From CAVSWT01 sp963777515 (GTDB lineage: Bacteria > Bacteroidota > Ignavibacteria > Ignavibacteriales > Ignavibacteriaceae): DNA of 64,000 nt. Below are positions 18,092-24,347 of this stretch, one piece after another (position 1 is the stretch's first letter; every line of letters starts with the position of its first letter). The stretch is from NCBI GenBank assembly GCA_963777515.1, contig CAVZQU010000007.1, forward strand, positions 372,001 to 436,000, read 5' to 3'. Position numbers and translations under genes: made by a program. The notes below the pieces were generated by a model. It made no database searches. It was not told the DNA's origin and saw only the letters and a program-made list of their open reading frames with translations.

Positions 18092-19558
18092 TTAATAAAT
18101 CAATGCATTCTTTATATCACCAATACCTGTTTCAACATTATGAACAAATCCGTTTATAACCACATACTTAACCACATCATTCTTTTTAATTATAAAATTA
18201 GGCGTGCTTCCTAAATGTATTTCTTTAGTGGAATTGTCATGACTTTGAGTCAAAATATTTATTGGAAGCTTTGTATATCTTTCCTTAATTTTTATTGACG
18301 AATCAATCAAAACATTCGTATAGCCTTGCTTATACAAATTATTAAAATCAAGACTTTCAATTTCTTCAAGTGAGTTAAATTTATCAGGATATGTTTTCCC
18401 AATTTGGATTTCACATCCTTTTAAATCTAAATCATTATATCCGAAATAAACTGATAAGTCTCCTAAATCCTCCACATGAGACCTAATATAAAAATCTTTG
18501 GCACTATCAATATTTACTTCAGAATAGTTAATACCAACATCAATCAAATATTCATGATCTTTATTTTTATATTTTAAATTCCGCAATACAACATCCATTA
18601 TATTTTCTTCGTTGAAAGGAATATCATCATAGACCTGCTCATCTTCTTGGGCATAAGTTTCTTCAATGATACTTCTGAACGCAGAAAGCAACACAATAAA
18701 ATTAATTTTACGTATATATTGTTTTTCAACATCATCTTTCCAACCGCCGGATTCAATTAAAATTGTACTAGTTCCCCCTTTTTGAAAATTGTCTCCAAAA
18801 GCACGCGGCTCAAAATCGTCTTTATATTTGGCAATATGCCCAGGTATTATGGTTGATAAAATTTCATATAACTCCCCGATTAACTTTATTGCATTGTCTC
18901 TTACCGGGTTCACAGTTTTTTCATAATTAATTGCCGGAGCAAGAAATGAAATTGTAGCAGATTTGAAGCTGTTGCCGACAGAATATCTTGTATTTTGATC
19001 ATGAAGATTAAAACCAAAATCAGCGTGAATTTCATCATAGGTTTTTCTAAGAAGAATTCCTTCCGGAGTTTGCTGTCTTTCAAAATCTCTATTTATATCA
19101 ATCTCAAAGGAATTTCTCCTATGGAAAACTTCTGCTCCATCTGGATTTACCATTGGCATCACGTATAGAGTTGCTTGATTAAATAAACTGTCACGGAAAG
19201 CATTATAATGATCATTGGCATTTAGAAAATTAAAAATATCAAATAATGCCATGGTTGCTGTTGATTCATCCCCATGCATTTGCGACCAAAGAAATATTTT
19301 TTTCTCACCATGACCAATTTTAATAAGATAAATATCTCTTCCCTCTGCAGATGTTCCGGCTTTATTAACCTCAAAATTATTTTTATCTTTTAAATGTTCA
19401 ATAAGTGGAACAATATCGGAATGTTTAAATCTTTTATGATTTAAACTCTGTTCATGGTATTGTTGATAATCATAGTAAAGACTATTGGCAAAATCAAATC
19501 CCTGTGCCATATAATTTCCGGTAGTTATTATTAGAAATAGTAAAAGTTTTTTAAGCAT
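18092..19558 (-). CDS. secreted M14-family zinc carboxypeptidase
   Basis: A 488-residue protein with a signal peptide (about 1-19, ending YMAQ). The zinc ligands are His95 and Glu98 (SQMHGDEST) and His186 (FNLHDQN); the general base is Glu269 (LIESGGW). This matches M14 metallocarboxypeptidases. The C-terminal 200 residues carry no recognised domain. It is probably periplasmic or secreted, acting on peptides or peptidoglycan fragments. It is divergent from the thioredoxin-like gene. Confidence 0.85.
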   Translation of the reverse strand: MLKKLLLFLIITTGNYMAQGFDFANSLYYDYQQYHEQSLNHKRFKHSDIVPLIEHLKDKNNFEVNKAGTSAEGRDIYLIKIGHGEKKIFLWSQMHGDESTATMALFDIFNFLNANDHYNAFRDSLFNQATLYVMPMVNPDGAEVFHRRNSFEIDINRDFERQQTPEGILLRKTYDEIHADFGFNLHDQNTRYSVGNSFKSATISFLAPAINYEKTVNPVRDNAIKLIGELYEILSTIIPGHIAKYKDDFEPRAFGDNFQKGGTSTILIESGGWKDDVEKQYIRKINFIVLLSAFRSIIEETYAQEDEQVYDDIPFNEENIMDVVLRNLKYKNKDHEYLIDVGINYSEVNIDSAKDFYIRSHVEDLGDLSVYFGYNDLDLKGCEIQIGKTYPDKFNSLEEIESLDFNNLYKQGYTNVLIDSSIKIKERYTKLPINILTQSHDNSTKEIHLGSTPNFIIKKNDVVKYVVINGFVHNVETGIGDIKNALIY

Positions 19559-19619
19559 TTATTTTTAAGAAGATTATTTTTTGATTTAATTAACTTAAGA
19601 AAAGTAAAGGACTTTATAA

Positions 19620-20159
19620 ATGAGTACGACAAAATTAAAAATTGGATCTGATATTCCTAACTTCAATTTGCAAAGTGTAGATGGAAAAGGATATGATCTG
19701 AATTCATTTAAAGATAAAAAGGGATTAATAATTATCTTTAGCTGCAACCATTGTCCCTATGTTCAAGCTTACGAAGATAGAATTAAAAAAATTGCAGAAG
19801 ATTATAAAGATAAGATTGGAGTTGTTGCAATAAATTCAAATGACGATTCGCAATACCCCGATGATTCTTTTGAAGAAATGGGAAAAAGAGCCTCAATTAA
19901 AAAATTTAATTTTCCTTATCTTCGAGATGAAGACCAAAGTGTGGCAGCCGCTTTTGATGCCAGCCATACTCCTGAAATATTTCTTTTTAACGATGAAAGA
20001 AAGTTAATTTATCACGGTAAAATTGATGACAATTGGAAAGAACCGGAAAAAGTCCAAAGCAATTATTTACGAGATACCATAAATGAATTTCTTGAAGGAA
20101 AGGAGATTTCTGTCCCGGAGACTTTTTCAATTGGATGTACGATTAAGTGGAAGAATTAA
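19620..20159 (+). CDS. thioredoxin-like (AhpC/TSA-type) protein
   Basis: A 179-residue cytoplasmic protein with a thioredoxin fold and the redox motif SCNHCPYVQAYE. The CNHC is a CxxC in the position of thioredoxins and ResA-like proteins, and the cis-Pro region reads SHTPEIFLF. It has no signal peptide. It probably acts as a thiol-disulfide reductase or peroxiredoxin-like enzyme. It converges with the sulfur operon across a strong terminator. Confidence 0.83.
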   Translation: MSTTKLKIGSDIPNFNLQSVDGKGYDLNSFKDKKGLIIIFSCNHCPYVQAYEDRIKKIAEDYKDKIGVVAINSNDDSQYPDDSFEEMGKRASIKKFNFPYLRDEDQSVAAAFDASHTPEIFLFNDERKLIYHGKIDDNWKEPEKVQSNYLRDTINEFLEGKEISVPETFSIGCTIKWKN

Positions 20160-20175
20160 ATTGGCACAAAAGATA

Positions 20176-20204
20176 AAACCCAATTTCTTTGAGAAATTGG
20201 GTTT
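20176..20204. terminator. bidirectional terminator ending the sulfur operon and the thioredoxin-like gene
   Basis: A 13-bp stem (AAACCCAATTTCT paired with AGAAATTGGGTTT, 3-nt loop) lies between convergent stops at 20159 and 20228, with A and T flanks suitable for either direction. Confidence 0.85.
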
Positions 20205-20227
20205 AAAGCAAATACATTTCCTTCAAA

Positions 20228-20638
20228 TTAATGCGGCAGCTTTTCCCTAAATCTATTATACAAATAAGCTCCTAGCACTGCACCGATTAAAGTAAAGATA
20301 GCCGGGTATGCACCAGTTCCAATTTGTGCAAAAATTGGCCCTGGACATGCACCGGTAATTGCCCATCCTATCCCGAAAATAATTCCGCCGATTACAAATC
20401 CTTTATGAAATTTTTTACCGTTAAAATTGATATCTTCATCATTGACAGATTTAATTTTTAAGCTTTTTAATATTTGTACAGAAATAATTCCCACAACAAC
20501 CGCTGAACCAATTATTAAATACATATACGGTTCTTTGAACGTAAACATGTTATGAATTCTAAACCAGCTAATAACTTCAGACTTTGTAAGCACAATTCCG
20601 AAAACTATCCCAAGTACAATAAACACAAAATTTTTCAT
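20228..20638 (-). CDS. half-size YeeE/YedE-family sulfur transporter subunit
   Basis: A 136-residue membrane protein with about four helices. The C-terminal half carries the hallmark GIGWAITGACPGPIFAQIG, with the conserved Cys in GACPGP. YeeE/YedE (TsuA-like) proteins move thiosulfate or related sulfur compounds through a path lined by conserved cysteines. This short form normally pairs with a second half-size protein, which is encoded 16 nt upstream. It is the last gene of the metZ operon. Confidence 0.85.
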   Translation of the reverse strand: MKNFVFIVLGIVFGIVLTKSEVISWFRIHNMFTFKEPYMYLIIGSAVVVGIISVQILKSLKIKSVNDEDINFNGKKFHKGFVIGGIIFGIGWAITGACPGPIFAQIGTGAYPAIFTLIGAVLGAYLYNRFREKLPH

Positions 20639-20654
20639 TTATACTTTTATCCTC

Positions 20655-21128
20655 TCAAAAATAATGTGATGCAAATGTGAAAATTAATCCGCCGATAAAA
20701 AATGAAATTGTTGCCTTTAAACTTGCTGATTGGAGCAACGACAATCCGGTTATTGAATGTCCTGAGGTACAGCCGTTTGCATACCTGGTTCCAAAACCAA
20801 CTAATATCCCGCCAATAAATAATTTTATAAATCCGGGGATTGAATAATCGGAAGCTGGTAAAAATTTTTCCGGTTGTGTTGATAAAAAATCATTTGCTAC
20901 AAATGCACCGATGACAATTCCAATGACAAAATAAAACTTCCAGCTATTGTCGCTCCAATTATATTTAAATGATTTTATTTTTTCTTTTGGAAGAATAATA
21001 GTACAGATATGTTCAAGGGCAGAAGATATTCCAAACTTTTTATTGCCGATTATAAATAGCAGCGGCACAAATAATCCAATTATAGGGCCGGCAATATACC
21101 AGTTCCATTCTCCAAATATTATTCCCAT
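20655..21128 (-). CDS. half-size YeeE/YedE-family sulfur transporter subunit
   Basis: A 157-residue multi-helix membrane protein with the other conserved YeeE/YedE motif, GFGTRYANGCTSGHSITGLS, including its conserved Cys. It pairs with the downstream 136-residue protein to form a complete YeeE-like transporter. It sits 15 nt downstream of the OsmC gene, so sulfur uptake is cotranscribed with sulfur assimilation. Confidence 0.86.
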   Translation of the reverse strand: MGIIFGEWNWYIAGPIIGLFVPLLFIIGNKKFGISSALEHICTIILPKEKIKSFKYNWSDNSWKFYFVIGIVIGAFVANDFLSTQPEKFLPASDYSIPGFIKLFIGGILVGFGTRYANGCTSGHSITGLSLLQSASLKATISFFIGGLIFTFASHYF

Positions 21129-21143
21129 TAACTTTTCTCCATT

Positions 21144-21560
21144 TTATTTTTCTAAACTAAACGAATAATTTATTACAGCAGTCTTATTTAAGATTGCGGT
21201 GACCGAACAATATTTTTCCATTGAAAGCTCAATTGCATGCTTGACTTTTTTCTCTTCAAGCTCACCTTTAAATTGATAATGAACATTTATCGTTTTAAAG
21301 ATTGAAGGTATTTGATTTTCAATTCTATCTCCATCAATAGTTATTTTTAATTCATCAATTTTTTGCTTTTGCTTTTTAAGTATTGAAATAACATCCATTG
21401 CTGTGCATCCGCCAAGGCCCATAAGTATTAATTCCATTGGCCTTGCACCGGCATTTTGACCTCCAATAGAAGAAGCTCCATCAATATTAATTTCTACTCC
21501 AGCAGAACCAGTAGCTTTAAAGTGACAATGCTCATTAACTCTATTTAATTCAACTTGCAT
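21144..21560 (-). CDS. OsmC-family protein
   Basis: A 138-residue OsmC/Ohr-fold protein. The PMELILMGLGGCTAMDV segment holds one redox cysteine and the second is in MEKYCSVTAIL. OsmC/Ohr proteins reduce organic hydroperoxides, and many YeeE-linked members are thought to handle sulfur. It lies 5 nt after metZ and 15 nt before the first YeeE gene. Confidence 0.88.
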   Translation of the reverse strand: MQVELNRVNEHCHFKATGSAGVEINIDGASSIGGQNAGARPMELILMGLGGCTAMDVISILKKQKQKIDELKITIDGDRIENQIPSIFKTINVHYQFKGELEEKKVKHAIELSMEKYCSVTAILNKTAVINYSFSLEK

Positions 21561-21565
21561 AAATT

Positions 21566-22741
21566 TTATTTTTCTTTCGAATTTGTTAAGGCTTGATTTA
21601 TATCTTCAATAATGTCATTTATATTTTCCAAACCCATAGATACTCTAATTAATCCGGGAGCTATACTTACCTTCTCTCTTTCTTCTTCTGTTAATTTTGA
21701 ATGAGTAGTTGAAGCTGGATGTGTAATCGTTGTTCTTGTGTCACCAAGGTTTGCAGTTATCGAGCAAAGCTTTATTGAATCAATAAATTTCTCAGCTCTC
21801 TCTAATCCACCTTTTGGAATAAATGTTACAATGCCGCCGCCAAGCTTCATTTGTTTTTTTGCCAGCGAATATTGAGGATGAGAAGGCAGAAAAGGATACT
21901 TCACATTTTCTATTTCTTCATTTTTCTCTAAAGCTTCAGCTAACTTTAAAGCATTCTCACAATGTTTGTCCATCCTAACCGCAAGAGTCTCTAAACTTTT
22001 TGAAAGCAGCCAGGCATTAAAAGGTGAAAGCGCAGGCCCGGTTTGGCGAGCGAAGAATCTTATTTCTTTTATTAAATCTTTTTGACCCACAATCGCACCT
22101 CCCAAAACTCGTCCTTGTCCGTCAATAAATTTTGTTGCCGAATGTGTAATTAAATCGGCACCAAAGTCCGATGGATTTTGTAAATAAGGTGTGGCGAAAC
22201 AATTATCTACATTTAAAATTAGTCCATATTTTTCTTTAAGTTTGCCCATCCATTCAAGGTCAATTAATTCCAATCCCGGATTGGAGGGTGTTTCAACAAA
22301 AATCATCTTTGTTTTTTTTTGAATTGACTTTTCCCATACATCAGGATTTGAAGCATCAACATAAGTATGTGTTATTCCCCACTTAGGAAAAATCTTTGTT
22401 AGTAATTGATGGGTAGAACCAAAAAGTGAGCGGCTTGCCAAAACATGGTCACCGGATTGAAGTAATGCCCCAAGGCTTGTAAACACCGCAGCCATCCCGG
22501 TTGCAAAAGCAAAACCATCTTCGACTTTTTCAAGCTGAACCAACTTATCAATAAATTCAGTAGTATTCGGATTTGAAAAGCGTGAATAAATGTTACCTTC
22601 AATTTCGTCGGCAAACAATGCTCTTCCTTGCTCTGCATTTTCAAATACAAAACTTGAAGTTAAATATAAAGGCGTTGAATGTTCTCTATTCTTCGATCTT
22701 TCAGTTTGGGTTCGAATAGATTTGGTTTCAAAATTTTGCAT
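21566..22741 (-). CDS. metZ: O-succinylhomoserine sulfhydrylase (trans-sulfuration PLP enzyme)
   Basis: A 391-residue Cys/Met-metabolism PLP enzyme. The cofactor lysine is Lys204 in HSATKFIDGQGR, and the DGQGR context is characteristic of MetZ rather than MetB or MetC. It converts an activated homoserine plus sulfide to homocysteine. It is the first structural gene of a sulfur operon (metZ-osmC-yeeE-yeeE). It lies directly after an attenuator with a Cys/Met-rich leader ORF, so its expression is probably raised when Cys or Met is scarce. Confidence 0.87.
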   Translation of the reverse strand: MQNFETKSIRTQTERSKNREHSTPLYLTSSFVFENAEQGRALFADEIEGNIYSRFSNPNTTEFIDKLVQLEKVEDGFAFATGMAAVFTSLGALLQSGDHVLASRSLFGSTHQLLTKIFPKWGITHTYVDASNPDVWEKSIQKKTKMIFVETPSNPGLELIDLEWMGKLKEKYGLILNVDNCFATPYLQNPSDFGADLITHSATKFIDGQGRVLGGAIVGQKDLIKEIRFFARQTGPALSPFNAWLLSKSLETLAVRMDKHCENALKLAEALEKNEEIENVKYPFLPSHPQYSLAKKQMKLGGGIVTFIPKGGLERAEKFIDSIKLCSITANLGDTRTTITHPASTTHSKLTEEEREKVSIAPGLIRVSMGLENINDIIEDINQALTNSKEK

Positions 22742-22764
22742 TTGTACACCACTTTTACTTTATA

Positions 22765-22793
22765 ACAAAAAAGCCTTTCGTTTGAAAGGCTTT
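22765..22793 (-). terminator. attenuator terminator upstream of metZ
   Basis: On the minus strand a 10-bp hairpin (AAAGCCTTTC/GAAAGGCTTT, 4-nt loop) is followed directly by a T tract. It lies 24 nt upstream of the metZ start and downstream of the leader ORF, so it must be read through for metZ to be transcribed. Its 5' arm is also complementary to the segment that overlaps the leader stop codon. Confidence 0.88.
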
Positions 22794-22892
22794 ATAATTT
22801 AATTTTCTATCTTATTATTAAATACCTTTCAAATAAAAACACCTTTCATACAGCAGGTTGCCATACAACAAGCCATTTGCATTATTTGAAAG
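22774..22892 (-). promoter_or_regulatory. four-segment attenuation switch upstream of metZ
   Basis: Read on the minus strand, segment 1 is CTTTCAAAT (22892-22884, inside the leader codons). Segment 2 is ATTTGAAAGG (22834-22825, spanning the leader stop codon). Segment 3 is CCTTTCAAA (22789-22781, 5' arm and loop of the terminator). Segment 4 is GAAAGG (22779-22774, 3' arm). Segments 1:2, 2:3 and 3:4 are each fully complementary and mutually exclusive. A ribosome stalled on the Cys/Met codons would leave 2 free to pair with 3 (antitermination); a ribosome reaching the stop would cover 2 and allow 3:4 (termination). The pairing is seen; the regulation is inferred. Confidence 0.75.
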
Positions 22893-22906
22893 CGATTTAA
22901 TTTCAT
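22829..22906 (-). CDS. Cys/Met-rich leader peptide of the metZ operon
   Basis: A 25-codon ORF from ATG 22906 to TGA 22829. It contains five Met (positions 1, 9, 11, 15, 20) and four Cys (13, 14, 18, 19), with the core MACCMATCCM at positions 11-20. This density of two rare amino acids is far above chance and matches the amino acids whose synthesis the downstream genes serve. The stop codon lies inside regulatory segment 2. The Shine-Dalgarno sequence is weak. It is most likely a stalling leader and not a functional peptide; a metal-binding microprotein is a less likely alternative. Confidence 0.8.
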   Translation of the reverse strand: MKLNRFQIMQMACCMATCCMKGVFI

Positions 22907-22937
22907 CTTTGTTTAAGTTTGTTTTGATTACAACTGC

Positions 22938-22965
22938 AATATAGGAAAATAAAATTTATTTTCAA
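22938..22965 (-). promoter_or_regulatory. putative promoter of the metZ leader
   Basis: On the minus strand TTGAAA (22965-22960) is followed after 16 nt by TATATT (22943-22938). The second box also fits the Bacteroidota-type TAnnTTTG pattern loosely (TATATTGC). Transcription would start about 25 nt before the leader ATG. AT-rich sequence makes chance matches common. Confidence 0.4.
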
Positions 22966-23086
22966 TAGGATAACCTATATAGTACGAAGCAAAATTTGTT
23001 TAAAACTGTCCTGCCTAAATTTATTTTATTAAAGCAAAAGGTTTATAAATAAACGGTTTATGGTAAATGTGATATGAATGCAATAA

Positions 23087-24017
23087 TATATACTTTTTGA
23101 AGGATCAGACAATAATGAAATCAGAAATAATACATGCAGTTATAATAATTGGGGAATTTCAAATACAAGTTCAAATAACATCTTAAGAGATAATATATGT
23201 GAAGATAATACTGTTTATGGAGTGAATTTAGTGGGTGGGACTGCTAACCTGGGGAATAATGATGTGAGTGATAAAGGTGGAAACACATTCAGAAATAATG
23301 GATATTATGATGTTTACAATGCAACCGCGACTGCAACAAATGCCTACTACAACTATTGGGGAACAATTGATGCAACAACAATAGATTCACATATTTATGA
23401 TAATGAAGAAGGAACGGCGGAAGTTTATTTTGATCCTTGGTTAAATGCACCAATGCCAGTAGAACTTACAACTTTTACAGCAAGTGTAAAAAACAATTCT
23501 GTTTTACTAAATTGGCAAACAGCGACTGAGGTAAATAATTATAGGTTTGAAGTAGAAAGATTATTTTCTCAAAATACCAAATGGGAAAAAGTAGGATTCG
23601 TACCAGGGCACGGGAATAGTAATTCAACTAAAGAATATTCCTTTGTAGATTAACCGGTTGGCAGTAATAAATTTAAATACAGACTAAAGCAAATTGATCT
23701 TGGCGGACAATTTAAATACTTGCCGGAAGTTGAAGTTAGTTTAAATATTCCGTTTGATTTTTAAGTTAAACAGAATTATCCTAATCCATTTAACCCTGCA
23801 ACAGATATTGAGTTTTCCATTCCTACAGATAATAACGTGGAAATAATATTGTTTAATGTTCCTAGAAAAGAAGTGGCAACAATATTAAATGAACAAAAAA
23901 AAGCCGGGACTTATAGAGTAAAATTTAATGCAAGCAGCTTTTCAAGCGGCCTTTATTTTTACAAAAGTTAGTAGCGGTAATTATTCTGAAACAAAAAAGA
24001 TGATTTTATTGAAATAA
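23087..24017 (+). pseudogene. relic of a T9SS-secreted beta-helix protein
   Basis: The frame opens after a TAA with no start codon or signal peptide. It reads Asn-rich right-handed beta-helix repeats (NNEIRNNTCSYNNWGI, SNNILRDNICEDNTVYG). A PVELTTFTASVKNNSVLLNW module and a YPNPFNPATDIEFSIP sorting domain follow, ending KKMILLK at 24017. Nonsense codons interrupt it at about 23651 (YSFVD-stop-PVGSNKFKYRL) and 23762. A one-base insertion in an A-run at about 23967 shifts the last 16 codons. The 5' part of the gene is missing. Nonsense codons plus 5' truncation favour real decay, though poor consensus may add to it. Confidence 0.75.
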
Positions 24018-24347
24018 TTTTGTCGACTAACTGGCAGCTTAGAACTACCGTATTTAGTGATTCAGAGATTTAGGATTCTTTTATATTCTGATGAAAAAGG
24101 ATATTGAGTTTTTAGGGATCATAATAAAGAGAATAATGCTCCATAATTGCAATTGCATATTTATAACATTAAGTTAGTAATCAAGGGATGAGTCCACTAT
24201 TAAAAAACCCAATTATAATTACCATCCCTACAAAAATGGGGATTTATTTTATTTTAAAAATTACCCAGATTCCCATTTTCATGGGAATTATTTTTTAAAG
24301 TGGAGTCAAGAGTAAATTACTATAGCATTCTTATACAGGAGGGAAAC
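24018..24347. other. 330-nt gap without a gene
   Basis: I see no ORF with family features here. The only clear element is a terminator-like hairpin at 24269-24296, which precedes the start of the metalloprotease gene at 24348. Confidence 0.6.
24269..24296 (+). terminator. terminator-like hairpin before the metalloprotease gene
   Basis: A perfect 8-bp stem (ATTCCCAT/ATGGGAAT, loop TTTC) is followed by TATTTTTT. It may end transcription coming from the decayed gene upstream. Confidence 0.6.

Noticed and set aside
22742..22906. Possible SAM riboswitch upstream of metZ
   Set aside because: No SAM-I, SAM-II or SAM-IV conserved core or pseudoknot motif is recognisable; the region is explained better by a Cys/Met leader ORF with alternative hairpins.
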